A stretch of 60,325 nt of DNA from Anaerobacterium chartisolvens (GCF_003337415.1 NZ_QPJT01000001.1:266515-326839), one strand, 5' to 3'. Positions 1 to 8,565 are shown, counted from the first letter of the stretch. Notes: generated from the sequence alone by a model not told the origin. A program made the numbers and translations.

Positions 1-210
1 TACTCCGTCCTGTGAGTTTCTGGATGCCTGATTCAAGCCCCTTATCTGCGCTCTCATCTTTTCGGATATTGCAAGCCCTGCCGCGTCGTCACCGGCCCTG
101 TTGATCCTGTAGCCTGAGGATAGCTTCTCCAGAGCCTTTCCCTGATAGCCGTTGTTGATTGTCAACTGCCTGTGGGAGTTCATTGCCGACAGATTGTGAT
201 TAATTATCAT
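1..210 (-). CDS. flagellin, N-terminal part (gene runs off the window)
   Basis: The first 70 codons of a flagellin lie on the minus strand; the rest is outside the window. Residues 1-70 match the flagellin D0/D1 N-terminus ([15 protein letters not shown] start, then [20 protein letters not shown] and [13 protein letters not shown]). The ATG at 208-210 is preceded by a GGAGGT Shine-Dalgarno site. It heads the side of a tandem cluster with two complete flagellins at 413 and 1624. Flagellin is exported by the flagellar type III apparatus and polymerises into the filament. The N-terminus is almost the same as in the 1624-2442 gene, so the two are recent paralogues. Confidence 0.95.
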   Translation of the reverse strand, partial: MIINHNLSAMNSHRQLTINNGYQGKALEKLSSGYRINRAGDDAAGLAISEKMRAQIRGLNQASRNSQDGV

Positions 211-255
211 AATATTACCTCCGTGATTTTTATTTGGCGGAATTCCCTTTCCGCC
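211..255 (-). promoter_or_regulatory. flagellin leader with GGA-loop hairpin (candidate CsrA site)
   Basis: On the minus strand a 7-bp stem (GGCGGAA/TTCCGCC, 236-255) holds the loop AGGGAA. It lies about 15 nt upstream of the GGAGGT ribosome site of the partial flagellin gene. The other two flagellin leaders have the same arrangement with a different stem sequence. A GGA-loop hairpin plus a GGA in the Shine-Dalgarno is the known architecture of CsrA repression of hag in Bacillus; CsrA control here is inferred. Confidence 0.55.
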
Positions 256-343
256 ATTTTTCCTAAATAAGTACAGCACGCTAAAATGCTGTTGTCTCTA
301 TTAATCTATCGTCTATATCACCATAGGCCTGCATAGGTCTATA

Positions 344-383
344 GGCCCATAATAATAGGACTTAAGCCTCATTATTATGGGCC
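344..383. repeat. long hairpin 3' of flagellin gene
   Basis: GGCCCATAATAAT (344-356) and ATTATTATGGGCC (371-383) form a perfect 13-bp inverted repeat. It lies downstream of the 413-1231 flagellin. A T-rich stretch follows only on the plus-strand side, so it is a poor classical terminator for the minus-strand gene. It shares the CATAATAATAGG core with the 50-bp palindrome at 1497. Confidence 0.6.
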
Positions 384-412
384 CTGTTTTTGTTATCCTT
401 TTAACAGTCTGC

Positions 413-1231
413 TTACCTCAGCAATTGAAGCACTGACTGGGGCTGCTGGTTTGCCTGCGCCAGCATTGCGGTGGCGGACTGAATCAATATGTTGTTCTTG
501 GTGTAGTTCATCATTTCCTTTGCCATGTCAACGTCTCTTATCCTCGACTCTGCCGCCTGAAGGTTTTCCGAGGTGTTGAGTAAATTTGAAATGGTATGCT
601 CAAGCCTGTTCTGATATGCTCCAAGACTTGACCTCTGGGAAGACACCTGACTTAAGGCACTGTCTATACGATCTAAGGCATTTACCGGATTGACAGAGAC
701 ATCCACAGTGCCAACACCCAAACTGGTTGCCGAGGCACTTTTAAATCCTACCTCCAGCCCGATGTACGGAGGGCTTATCGAACCACCACGTCCTATGATA
801 ATTTCTATCATCCTCTCAGCTGAAATCAGTTCATGCCCATTGAACTTTGTACCTTTGGCTATTGTATCTATCTGCTCATTCAATTGATCTATCTCCCTTT
901 GCAGATAGCTTGTGTCATCCATTCCATTAGTGCCGTTTGCTGCCTGCACTGAAAGCTCCCTCATCCTCTGCAGTATGCTGTGGGTTTCGTTTAATGCCCC
1001 CTCGGCTGTCTGTATCATGGATATGCCGTCCTGTGCGTTTCTTGCGCACTGGTTTAAGCCCCTGATCTCCGCCCTCATTTTTTCTGAGATTGAAAGACCT
1101 GCCGCGTCATCTGCCGCCCTGTTGATCCTGTAGCCTGACGACAGCTTTTCCAGTGCCTTGCTCTGCAAGCCGCTGTTAATAGTAAGCTGCCTGTGAGAAT
1201 TCATAGCCGCCAGATTGTGATTGATTATCAT
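413..1231 (-). CDS. flagellin (272 aa)
   Basis: This is a filament subunit. It has conserved D0/D1 N-terminal (about 1-150) and C-terminal (about 190-272) regions, ends in the usual amphipathic helix ([16 protein letters not shown]), and lacks the variable D2/D3 domains, so it is a short flagellin. The open frame extends upstream, but the ATG at 1229-1231 is chosen because it has a GGAGGT site and gives the universal [15 protein letters not shown] start. It differs from its neighbours in the middle third, with an unusual IIIGRGGSISPPY segment and a Cys in RGLNQCARN, so it may be a minor filament subunit. The C-terminal 33 residues are identical to those of the 1624 gene. Confidence 0.95.
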   Translation of the reverse strand: MIINHNLAAMNSHRQLTINSGLQSKALEKLSSGYRINRAADDAAGLSISEKMRAEIRGLNQCARNAQDGISMIQTAEGALNETHSILQRMRELSVQAANGTNGMDDTSYLQREIDQLNEQIDTIAKGTKFNGHELISAERMIEIIIGRGGSISPPYIGLEVGFKSASATSLGVGTVDVSVNPVNALDRIDSALSQVSSQRSSLGAYQNRLEHTISNLLNTSENLQAAESRIRDVDMAKEMMNYTKNNILIQSATAMLAQANQQPQSVLQLLR

Positions 1232-1323
1232 ATCATTACCTCCTTGAATTTTACTTGGACGGACTTCCTTTTCCGCCCCTTTTTGGCTTTTTATAATAAG
1301 CCTTATGGCCACTCGGCTTATTA
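1232..1323 (-). promoter_or_regulatory. flagellin leader with two hairpins (candidate CsrA site)
   Basis: Nearest the gene, a stem GGGCGGA/TCCGTCC (1257-1278, one G-U pair) presents the loop AAAGGAAG upstream of the GGAGGT site. Further upstream, TAATAAGCC/GGCTTATTA (1294-1323) forms a 9-bp stem that is nearly identical to one in the 2442 leader. The loop GGA is kept while the stem sequence changes, which points to selection on structure. Confidence 0.55.
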
Positions 1324-1496
1324 GCTGTAATTTAAGAACTTCTTTTTGTTGTGTTTAAAGTAAAAGCCTACGGTATGAGATTATGATAAAAGCATAGCCT
1401 TGAATAAGCCCAATAGAACATTTATAAATTTTTTATAGAATAAATTATTTTCTCTTACAATTTTTATCGTATGAAAATAAAGCTCCGCATATAGTT

Positions 1497-1546
1497 CCAC
1501 AGCCTCATAATAATAGGCCTATAGGCCTATTATTATGAGGCTGTGG
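1497..1546. repeat. perfect 50-bp palindrome
   Basis: Every base from 1497 to 1546 pairs with its mirror, with no spacer. The arms begin CCACAGCCTCATAATAATAG and the centre is TATA. It sits between the terminator of the 1624-2442 flagellin and the leader region of the next flagellin. It is too symmetrical to be an ordinary terminator and has no T-run in the direction of the genes. Confidence 0.8.
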
Positions 1547-1571
1547 TTTCAGTCGCTTTGCAATAAATAAA

Positions 1572-1594
1572 GGATGCCTCTTTTGGAGACACCC
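1572..1594 (-). terminator. intrinsic terminator of flagellin gene
   Basis: On the minus strand GGGTGTCTC, loop CAAAA, GAGGCATCC is followed by TTTATTTATT. It lies about 30 nt after the stop codon of the 1624-2442 flagellin. Confidence 0.75.
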
Positions 1595-1623
1595 TTTTTA
1601 TCTTTTGTGAATTTAATGAATTC

Positions 1624-2442
1624 TTACCTGAGCAATTGAAGTACCGACTGGGGCTGCTGGTTCGCTTGCGCCAGCATTGCGGTGGCAGACTGTATAAGTA
1701 TGTTGTTTTTGGTGTAATTCATCATTTCCTTTGCCATGTCAACATCTCTTATTCTCGACTCTGCCGCCTGCAAATTTTCTGCGGCGTTGTCTGTGTTTGC
1801 TATTGTGTGCTCAAGCCTGTTCTGATATGCTCCAAGGCTTGACCTCTGCGCCGATACCAGAGTCAATGCCGCGTCAACGGCAGTTATGGCATCTGTAGGC
1901 GTCGCTGAAATATCCACGGTGCTTATTCCTAATGATACCGACCCCATATTTCCTATGCCTATAGTTACCTGATCAATTGAGGGATCCGCGTTTGCACCGA
2001 TTTGCAGTGTCAGCCCGGTTAACTGGCTTCCGTCCAGAAGCTTTTTGCCGTTAAACTGTGTGCCGTCGGCTATTGTGTCTATCTGCGCCCTCAATTGCTC
2101 TACCTCCTGCTGCAGATACCCGGTGTCAACAGTGTCGTTGGTGCCGTTGGCAGCCTGAACCGCAAGCTCCCTCATCCTCTGCAGTATGCTGTGGGTTTCG
2201 TTCAACGCTCCCTCTGCCGTCTGTATAAGCGATACCCCATCCTGTGAGTTTCTGGATGCCTGATTTAAGCCCCTTATTTGCGCCCTCATCTTTTCAGAGA
2301 TTGCAAGGCCTGCGGCATCGTCGCCTGCCCTGTTAATCCTGTAGCCCGAAGACAGCTTCTCTAAGGATTTGCCCTGATATCCGTTGTTGATGGTAAGCTG
2401 CCTGTGGGAGTTCATTGCCGCCAGATTGTGATTGATTATCAT
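1624..2442 (-). CDS. flagellin (272 aa)
   Basis: This flagellin has the full D0/D1 N- and C-terminal regions and a short middle ([20 protein letters not shown], then [10 protein letters not shown]), typical of short clostridial flagellins. The start ATG at 2440-2442 has a GGAGGT ribosome site; an in-frame upstream start at 2487 is rejected because it falls in the leader hairpin. It is probably the main filament gene, because it has the most canonical sequence and a recognisable SigD-type promoter upstream. It is monocistronic, with its own terminator at 1572. Confidence 0.96.
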   Translation of the reverse strand: MIINHNLAAMNSHRQLTINNGYQGKSLEKLSSGYRINRAGDDAAGLAISEKMRAQIRGLNQASRNSQDGVSLIQTAEGALNETHSILQRMRELAVQAANGTNDTVDTGYLQQEVEQLRAQIDTIADGTQFNGKKLLDGSQLTGLTLQIGANADPSIDQVTIGIGNMGSVSLGISTVDISATPTDAITAVDAALTLVSAQRSSLGAYQNRLEHTIANTDNAAENLQAAESRIRDVDMAKEMMNYTKNNILIQSATAMLAQANQQPQSVLQLLR

Positions 2443-2533
2443 ATCATTACCTCCATGACTTTTTGTTTTGTGAAATTCCTTTTTCACTGCTTTTACTTTA
2501 ATATAATAAGCCTCATGGCCACTCAGCTTATTA
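2443..2533 (-). promoter_or_regulatory. flagellin leader with two hairpins (candidate CsrA site)
   Basis: The stem GTGAAA/TTTCAC (2470-2487) holds the loop AAGGAA just upstream of the GGAGGT site. A second stem, TAATAAGC/GCTTATTA, spans 2504-2533. Compared with the other two leaders the stem bases differ but the pairing and the loop GGA are kept. Confidence 0.6.
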
Positions 2534-2557
2534 ACACAATTGCCCTGTCATAATGAT

Positions 2558-2583
2558 TTATCGTAAACAATCTTTCTCACTTA
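2558..2583 (-). promoter_or_regulatory. candidate SigD (sigma-28) flagellar promoter
   Basis: Read on the minus strand, TAAGTGAG (-35-like), a spacer of about 10 nt, and TACGATAA (-10-like) resemble the sigma-28 consensus TAAA-N15-GCCGATAA. It lies 116-141 nt upstream of the flagellin start, in the right orientation. Confidence 0.4.
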
Positions 2584-2654
2584 CATAGGTCTGACGTACC
2601 GTATTTGCATTACCTCGTACCTGTTTTTGCAAGCAGGACCTTACTCTGGAATCG

Positions 2655-5600
2655 CTACTCAAAGAGAGATTTTATTTCCTCCGGGGTCATTTTTGAAATC
2701 ACCGTATCCCCCGGCTGTATAACAGAATCTATAAGCCTTCTTTTTTTCTCCTGAAGGTTATAGATCTTCTCTTCTATTGTACCTTTTGTTATGAGCTTCA
2801 TCACATGCACCGATTTCATCTGGCCTATTCTGTATGCCCTGTCGGTTGCCTGCTCCTCAACGGCGGGATTCCACCAGGGGTCATAGTGTATCACCGTATC
2901 GGCACCCGTAAGGTTTAAGCCGGTGCCTCCCGCCTTGAGAGAGATTAAAAACACGCTGCCCTGTCCGGCATTAAAATCCGATATCATTTTCGACCTTTCG
3001 GCAGCCTTCACCGAACCGTCCAGATACAGATACCCTATTCCCCTGTGTCCCAGCCACTGTCTTATTATATCCAGCATACGCGTGAACTGGGAGAACAACA
3101 GTATTCTATGCCCGCCTGACACAGATTCGTCAATTATCTCCTGAAGCAGCAGCATTTTACCGCTCTGCCCCTGAAAGTCTTCAATAAATATTGAGGGATG
3201 ACAGCATATTTGCCTTAGCCTTGTCAATGCCGCTAATATCCTGATCCTGTTTTTCTCAAAGCCACTCTGGTTTATGTCACCTTCAAGCTCATTCCTTATT
3301 CTGTGCAAATACGACAGATAGAGCTTTTTCTGTTCCTTTCCCAATTGCGCGTCTATCCTGTGCTCTATCTTTTCCGGCAGCTCTCTTAAGACCTCCGATT
3401 TAATCCTGCGCAGTATAAAAGGCTTTATATGCCTCCTCAGCTCCTCCATAGCCTCCATGCTTTCCTCTCTCACAATGGGTTTTTCATACCTTTCCATAAA
3501 ACGGCTGTATGAAAACAAATAATCCGGAAGTATAAAGTCAAATACCGACCACAATTCATCGAGTGCGTTTTCCATTGGAGTTCCCGTCATCGCCAATTTG
3601 TTCCGGGCTGTTATTTGCTTGGCGGCCCTGGCATTTTGGGAACCGGGATTCTTAATATGCTGTGCCTCGTCCAGTATGCAATAGCGGAATTTCATATCCC
3701 CGTACTGCTGTATATCCCTTCGCAGCAGCGGGTAGGAGGTTATGGCAATATCATATTGTGCTATTGCTTTAATTTGATCCTGCCTCTCGTCCCTGCTTCC
3801 GGCAATCAGTATGCAGGTAAGCCCGGGGGCAAATTTTTCTATTTCCGACTGCCAGTTGTACAAAAGAGAGGTAGGCACAACAACCAGCGAGGATGATGCA
3901 CCTTTTTCCTCCTTTTCGGACATGAGCAGAGCTATTACCTGAAGTGTTTTACCCAGCCCCATATCGTCTGCCAGTATTGCTCCCAATCCGCATCTGCACA
4001 TGCTTTTAAGCCACTTAAAGCCTATTTTCTGGTATTCCCTTAACGTTGCATTTATGCCCTGCGGCATCACAAAATCACTGTCCGAAGAGCGGGAAACGCT
4101 TTCTACAAATTCCACCAGGGCTTCGTCCTTTTCAATATCGTTGTATGCCTGCATGTCCAAATGCTTCTCTATATACAGGGCTTTATACTTAGGCACCTTT
4201 ACAAGCCCTACTTCAAAGGAAGACGCATCAAGCTCCAGACATTCCGTCAGCGCCGCAACGGATCTGAGCCCATCTGTATCCAGACTCAGGAAGGCCCCGT
4301 CCCGGAGTCTGTAGTACCTCTTGCTTGCTTTTATCGCCTCCAAAAGCCCTGCAAGCTCACATTTCTCTATTCCTTCCGTATCAAAGCTTATTTCCAGAAA
4401 ATCTGTCCTGGTATTAAGCTTCATTTTCCCACTCCAAAAAACGTTATTCTTCACAACCGTTTTTTTAAAGCTTTCCGAATAATATATATTACAATATTTT
4501 TGGAGTGAGGGTATTATATTGAATACAAAATCAGCGATGTTATCCTCGTCCTCCATGTATATCTGATCATTTAGAACCTTAAACTCAGACTCCCCCAGAA
4601 TGTCAAGGATTGCTCCTTCTCTTTCCATATCTCTTACAAGGATTTTACCCACATGCTCGGGCTTTTTCTCCTCCGCCTTGAAGGGGTTTATTATTCTTTC
4701 ACCGTATATAAACCTTAACTCTGCCGAAATAGCGGACTCTATCCGGTCAACATATATCTCCGCGATCAGTTCTCTTTTTTCCATAGCCTTCAGCACATTT
4801 TCATGGATTATAACCTCTCCCACATTCCGCGCGAAAGGAAGCACCTCAGACACAAATCTTTCCTTATCCCATCCGTAGAAGCTTACCACCCTGTCCTTCA
4901 GTCCCAGAATTGCTATATAAAACGGCTTAAAGCTTTCCTGCTGCTTTTTTGACGTCTTATATATGCTTCCCTCTGAAAAAAAGTATTCTCCCTCTTCCGT
5001 AATGGGCATAAGCTGCTCGTCACAGTCTATTTTCAAATCCAGGCTTTTGCCCTCCATGCTTATAATAAATTTTATCGGAAAATCCTCTTGTTTAACCGTC
5101 ATTTCATCATACGCCACACCATTAACCACTGCTTTAAAAGGCTTATCTCCCATAAGCTCAAAAAACCTTGCCGCCACCGCCGAGGGCATGACTACATCTC
5201 TGTCTCTAAAAAGGCTTGCCCTGCCATGTCCCGGGTGAACCTTGGCACTTGTATTCTCCGCTTCATAGAGCTCCTTTACCAGATTAATCACAGGCAGATC
5301 CCGATCTCTGAAGCAATGCTTCAAGGGGTTGAAGGTAAAGCCCTTGCCCATAACCACCGGCTCATTTCTTTCCATGCTTTGAAAAAAGCTTTTAAGCTCT
5401 CTTATCATATAAAGATTATCCTGTCCCAACCTAAAGCTCAGGGCTGAGTAAGTGCCTGAAGGTCCCCTCGCTCTCTTTTGAAACTTATACGTAGTTTCAA
5501 GCATTACTTCACTCCTGTTTGAGACAGGCATGTTCTGAAAATAATCAAATATCTGTCCGGATATCTGTCTTGAGCCCAGCCCGTCAAAGAAGCCCTGCTC

Positions 5601-5885
5601 CTGCTTGCTCTTAATTACCAGCAGTACAGCCACAATATGCTTGCATATGCAGGATTGGCATTCATATTCCCGGCAATTGCAATGAGCGTTGTAAATACTC
5701 CCACTGCTGTCAAACTGAATTTGAACACTGTAGACATCTCTGCCCACAACAGAGGCATCAAAAATAATTTTATCCTGAATAAAGCTTACCGATTTTACCC
5801 TTTGCCACTCATAATATTCCTTACCCCTATTATAAGCAGCAGGCGTTGCAAGCTTGGAAATACTTTCATATGAAATATTAAACAC
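2655..5885 (-). CDS. SWIM zinc-finger SNF2-family helicase (1076 aa)
   Basis: This is a large Swi2/Snf2-type ATPase of the bacterial RapA/HepA-like group that probably remodels DNA-protein or RNA-polymerase complexes. An N-terminal SWIM zinc finger is visible (C69-x-C71 ... C81-x-H83). A bacterial SNF2-associated middle region follows, then the helicase core: motif I DDMGLGKT near residue 640, DEAQ (motif II) near 738, and a C-terminal helicase domain with SLKAGGTGLNLT and QATDRAYRIGQ. The start is GTG at 5885 with AAAGGAG seven bases upstream. It stands alone between the flagellin cluster and the HD/Crp genes. Its cellular role is not known. Confidence 0.93.
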   Translation of the reverse strand: MFNISYESISKLATPAAYNRGKEYYEWQRVKSVSFIQDKIIFDASVVGRDVYSVQIQFDSSGSIYNAHCNCREYECQSCICKHIVAVLLVIKSKQEQGFFDGLGSRQISGQIFDYFQNMPVSNRSEVMLETTYKFQKRARGPSGTYSALSFRLGQDNLYMIRELKSFFQSMERNEPVVMGKGFTFNPLKHCFRDRDLPVINLVKELYEAENTSAKVHPGHGRASLFRDRDVVMPSAVAARFFELMGDKPFKAVVNGVAYDEMTVKQEDFPIKFIISMEGKSLDLKIDCDEQLMPITEEGEYFFSEGSIYKTSKKQQESFKPFYIAILGLKDRVVSFYGWDKERFVSEVLPFARNVGEVIIHENVLKAMEKRELIAEIYVDRIESAISAELRFIYGERIINPFKAEEKKPEHVGKILVRDMEREGAILDILGESEFKVLNDQIYMEDEDNIADFVFNIIPSLQKYCNIYYSESFKKTVVKNNVFWSGKMKLNTRTDFLEISFDTEGIEKCELAGLLEAIKASKRYYRLRDGAFLSLDTDGLRSVAALTECLELDASSFEVGLVKVPKYKALYIEKHLDMQAYNDIEKDEALVEFVESVSRSSDSDFVMPQGINATLREYQKIGFKWLKSMCRCGLGAILADDMGLGKTLQVIALLMSEKEEKGASSSLVVVPTSLLYNWQSEIEKFAPGLTCILIAGSRDERQDQIKAIAQYDIAITSYPLLRRDIQQYGDMKFRYCILDEAQHIKNPGSQNARAAKQITARNKLAMTGTPMENALDELWSVFDFILPDYLFSYSRFMERYEKPIVREESMEAMEELRRHIKPFILRRIKSEVLRELPEKIEHRIDAQLGKEQKKLYLSYLHRIRNELEGDINQSGFEKNRIRILAALTRLRQICCHPSIFIEDFQGQSGKMLLLQEIIDESVSGGHRILLFSQFTRMLDIIRQWLGHRGIGYLYLDGSVKAAERSKMISDFNAGQGSVFLISLKAGGTGLNLTGADTVIHYDPWWNPAVEEQATDRAYRIGQMKSVHVMKLITKGTIEEKIYNLQEKKRRLIDSVIQPGDTVISKMTPEEIKSLFE

Positions 5886-6064
5886 AATTTGCTCCTTTTT
5901 TATGGCTCCGGGAAAAGACTATTCTTTCTCCAATTAAAGCTTATCATAATAAATATTCCCTAAGAGGTCTTTATATAGGCTATACTGAGTTTATTTTACC
6001 AGTCCGCAAGGCATCTGTCAAAACATAGGATATGCTAAAAAGCACTCTTAGATAGCATCAGAGA

Positions 6065-6086
6065 AGCCTGCCGTTATCGGCAGGCT
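6065..6086. terminator. GC-rich hairpin, possible terminator
   Basis: AGCCTGCC, loop GTTATC, GGCAGGCT is an 8-bp perfect stem followed on the plus strand by CCTCTTTTA. No plus-strand gene precedes it, so its owner is unclear. Confidence 0.45.
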
Positions 6087-6256
6087 CCTCTTTTACTCTC
6101 ATATATTTCAGAAAATGTTTTTTCTTCTTTTGTTTTTTTTCTGAATGGCTTATATAAATCCTTCCTTCTGTATATCCATACCTGATTGTCATTTGTAATC
6201 CTTGCTACGGGAAGTATCCACATATCGCATCACCAATTATATTATCGGCATATTTC

Positions 6257-6283
6257 TATATATTTAGCAATAAAGATTTTACA
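6257..6283 (+). repeat. dispersed repeat copy 1
   Basis: This 27-bp sequence containing GCAATAAAGATTTTACA is identical to 18014-18040. Diverged relatives in inverted orientation occur at 18064-18080 and 37308-37333. Confidence 0.7.
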
Positions 6284-6362
6284 TGGAGGATATAATTTGA
6301 TGGAAGAAATTTTTTTGGCCCGTAAGGAATACATCTATATTTCTCCTAAAGTCCGTACAAAA

Positions 6363-6384
6363 GCCCCGGGGATTAGCCCGGGGC
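6363..6384 (-). terminator. terminator of HD-protein/Crp operon
   Basis: On the minus strand GCCCCGGG, loop CTAATC, CCCGGGGC is followed by TTTTGT. It lies 134 nt past the stop codon at 6518. Confidence 0.75.
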
Positions 6385-6517
6385 ATACATGATGAGAGCA
6401 TGAGATTAGCTTAAAGCTATTTTAACCCATCATTACTTATATTTTTTACCTCACCAATATAAATTATACAATAAATTTTAAATTTAATAAATAATTTATT
6501 TTTTAGGCTTAGTGCCT

Positions 6518-7012
6518 TTATACAGCGGCGGACAGGTACATAGAATCCAGAATGTTTTTTCCGGCGGAGGTTTTGAAGTATTTGTCCCTTATGCTTTTAA
6601 CAATGTCCTTATCCATACCGTCCTCTTGAATATTGACAATAAAGTCGGCCTCTACAAGAATCTGAAAATCAAGCCCATCTATCTTTGTGTAGCTATGATG
6701 ATTTCCCACCAAAAAGCAGGTTCTTCCTGCAACCTCGTCCTCCACCCCGCATTCGGCAAGAATTTTCTCGGCTATAGGCGGCCCCTCCATTTCCTGATAC
6801 TTTCCCGCCGTAGAATTAAACTTCCTTTCAGCCTCCCGAATGCCTATATCGTGCAATACCGCCGCCAGCTGGAGAGTACGCGCTTCACCGCAGGACATGC
6901 CCTCCTGCCCCGCTATGGCGCACGCAAAGCCATACACCTTAAGCGCATGGCCGATTCTGCGGGCATCCTCCTTGAAATAGCCTATCATTTTAAAAATAAC
7001 CTCCTGCACCAT
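6518..7012 (-). CDS. HD-domain metal-dependent phosphohydrolase (164 aa)
   Basis: A compact HD-superfamily protein. It shows HDIG near residue 54, GNHHSY near residue 104, and a later Asp in LVEADFIVNI, the order of the metal ligands in HD hydrolases. Substrates in this family are nucleotides or phosphoesters; this one cannot be assigned. It begins 23 nt after the Crp/Fnr gene on the same strand, so the two are very likely co-transcribed. Two starts are possible: ATG 7012 with AAGGAGG, or an ATG eight codons later that also has an AGGAGG. The longer form is given. Confidence 0.85.
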   Translation of the reverse strand: MVQEVIFKMIGYFKEDARRIGHALKVYGFACAIAGQEGMSCGEARTLQLAAVLHDIGIREAERKFNSTAGKYQEMEGPPIAEKILAECGVEDEVAGRTCFLVGNHHSYTKIDGLDFQILVEADFIVNIQEDGMDKDIVKSIRDKYFKTSAGKNILDSMYLSAAV

Positions 7013-7035
7013 AATAAAGTCCTCCTTAAATAAGT

Positions 7036-7728
7036 TTATTCCGCCATGCTTTTAAGCAGCTCAACATTTAAAACCCTTACAGACGACAAATGAAAGTCAA
7101 TTATTCCCTCATCCCTCAAACGGCAAAGCTCCCTCGACATGGAGGGTCTGGACACATTTAGAAAATCAGCCAGCTCATTTCTGTTCATGGGAAGCATAAA
7201 TGTGAGGCTTCCCCTTCTTTTATATTGCTCCATTATAAAAGTGCAGAGCTTGCCTCTCATGCTTTTTATGCTTAGGTATTCAACCTTTTTGTTAAGCATC
7301 AGGGCCTTTTCGGATATAATCTTAAGCATATTGAATATCATAGTCCTGTGTCTTGCGCAGGTCTGACTGCACTCGCCCACTATATTCTGCCGGGGTATAA
7401 AAAGCACGGCACAGGTCTGCTTGGCCACCACGCTTGCAGGCCATACCGGCCTTCCCGAGAATACAGCCATCTCCCCGAATATATCGGATGGCCTCAAAAG
7501 CGTCATCATCGCCCTGCTCCCCGCGGCATTTTCCTTAATTACGGCAGCCTCTCCCTCCAGAATAATGCCTATGCTTTCAAACGGGTCATCGGCACATGCT
7601 ATCATCTCTTCTTTTCTATATTTACATGTTTTAGGTTTCAAGCAATCAAGCATGACTGCTAAATCACAATGTGAAATGCCGTTAAATAAGCTTACCCGGC
7701 ATAAAACTTCTCTATATTTATCAATCAT
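7036..7728 (-). CDS. Crp/Fnr-family regulator, HcpR-like
   Basis: This transcription factor has a cyclic-nucleotide-binding-like beta-barrel (about 1-125, with GEMAVFSG), a long dimerisation helix and a C-terminal winged helix (NRNELADFLNVSRPSMSREL as recognition region, about 180-205). It has ten Cys residues but not the four-Cys N-terminal cluster of Fnr. It is divergent from ferredoxin-hcp, the classical target of HcpR-type regulators that respond to NO or nitrosative stress. A 16-bp palindrome between the two genes is the likely operator. The HcpR assignment rests on context. Confidence 0.85.
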   Translation of the reverse strand: MIDKYREVLCRVSLFNGISHCDLAVMLDCLKPKTCKYRKEEMIACADDPFESIGIILEGEAAVIKENAAGSRAMMTLLRPSDIFGEMAVFSGRPVWPASVVAKQTCAVLFIPRQNIVGECSQTCARHRTMIFNMLKIISEKALMLNKKVEYLSIKSMRGKLCTFIMEQYKRRGSLTFMLPMNRNELADFLNVSRPSMSRELCRLRDEGIIDFHLSSVRVLNVELLKSMAE

Positions 7729-7759
7729 TTGGTCATCCTTTATTTTAAGGCTGTATTTT

Positions 7760-7802
7760 GGTATCCGTGGCTACCGATTTTTGATTTTAATTATACTATA
7801 AT
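7760..7802 (+). promoter_or_regulatory. palindromic operator plus -10 of the ferredoxin-hcp promoter
   Basis: GGTATCCGTGGCTACC (7760-7775) is an inverted repeat (GGTAnCCnnGGnTACC). A perfect -10 TATAAT lies at 7797-7802 with no good -35 box. The palindrome centre is about 41.5 bp upstream of the predicted start of transcription, the spacing of a class II Crp/Fnr activator site. It is also close enough to the regulator's own start for autoregulation. Confidence 0.55.
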
Positions 7803-7866
7803 AAGGCCATCAAGGCAAATTTGTTAATATTCATGCCAACAACAAAGAAAGGAGATTTATACCGCT

Positions 7867-8565
7867 ATGAAAAGAAAAATTGTAAAAATAGATGAATCGA
7901 AATGCAATGGCTGTTCTCTTTGCATAAATGCCTGTCATGAGGGCGCGCTCGCTCTTGTTGACGGAAAGGCAAGGCTTATATCCGAATCTTACTGTGACGG
8001 GCTGGGCGACTGTCTTCCTGAGTGCCCCACAGGAGCTATTACAATTGAAGAAAGAGAAGCGCCTGAATATGACGAGGAGGCGGTAAAAATAAATATGCAG
8101 AAGAGGGATCCCATTCCCTGTGGCTGCCCAGGATCAAATGCAAGAAGGATAGACAGAAAGGTGACTACCGTGGCGCAGGCAAAAGCAGATACCTCCATGG
8201 AATCGGAGCTCAGACAGTGGCCGTGCCAGATAAAGCTTGTGCCTGTAAATGCTCCGTATTTTGACAACGCAGACCTTTTAATCGCCGCGGATTGTACAGC
8301 GTACGCATACGCCAATATTCACAGTGAATTTATGAGAAACAGAATAACAATTATAGGATGTCCAAAGCTGGATTCGGTTGACTACTCGGATAAGCTTGCT
8401 CAAATACTGATTCATAATGAAATAAAAAGCATAACCGTTGTCCGCATGGAGGTGCCATGCTGCGGAGGTATAGTTCAGGCTGTTAAAAACGCCTTGCTGT
8501 CCAGCGGAAAAATGATTCCGTGGAGCATTAGCGTAATAGGTACCGACGGAAATATTGTTAGCTGA
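7867..8565 (+). CDS. 4Fe-4S ferredoxin-domain protein, Hcp partner (232 aa)
   Basis: The N-terminus has two ferredoxin-type clusters (CNGCSLCINAC; then CDGLGDCLPECP, residues about 13-55). The remainder (about 80-232) contains further Cys motifs (CGCPGS, IIGCPKLD, VPCCGGI) typical of the hcp-linked ferredoxin family. It probably passes electrons to Hcp, encoded 46 nt downstream. An AAAGGAG-type site precedes the ATG. It is divergent from the Crp/Fnr regulator, and the operator-promoter between them probably activates this operon under nitrosative or redox stress. Confidence 0.88.
   Translation: MKRKIVKIDESKCNGCSLCINACHEGALALVDGKARLISESYCDGLGDCLPECPTGAITIEEREAPEYDEEAVKINMQKRDPIPCGCPGSNARRIDRKVTTVAQAKADTSMESELRQWPCQIKLVPVNAPYFDNADLLIAADCTAYAYANIHSEFMRNRITIIGCPKLDSVDYSDKLAQILIHNEIKSITVVRMEVPCCGGIVQAVKNALLSSGKMIPWSISVIGTDGNIVS

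Larger units (their letters stand above)
5886..6517. other. intergenic region with hairpins and a dispersed repeat
   Basis: No convincing gene is present. The stretch holds a GC-rich hairpin at 6065-6086, one copy of a 27-bp dispersed repeat at 6257-6283, and the terminator of the HD-protein operon at 6363-6384. A 30-codon plus-strand frame at 6300-6392 has a GGAGG site but reads through the terminator hairpin and is probably not real. Confidence 0.5.

Noticed and set aside
5088-5447. Plus-strand ORFs of 90-120 codons inside the SNF2 gene
   Set aside because: They are antisense shadows of a well-supported long gene and have no start signals.
6300-6392. 30-aa plus-strand ORF with a GGAGG site
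   Set aside because: Its second half is formed by the GC-rich terminator of the opposite operon, and composition is not protein-like.
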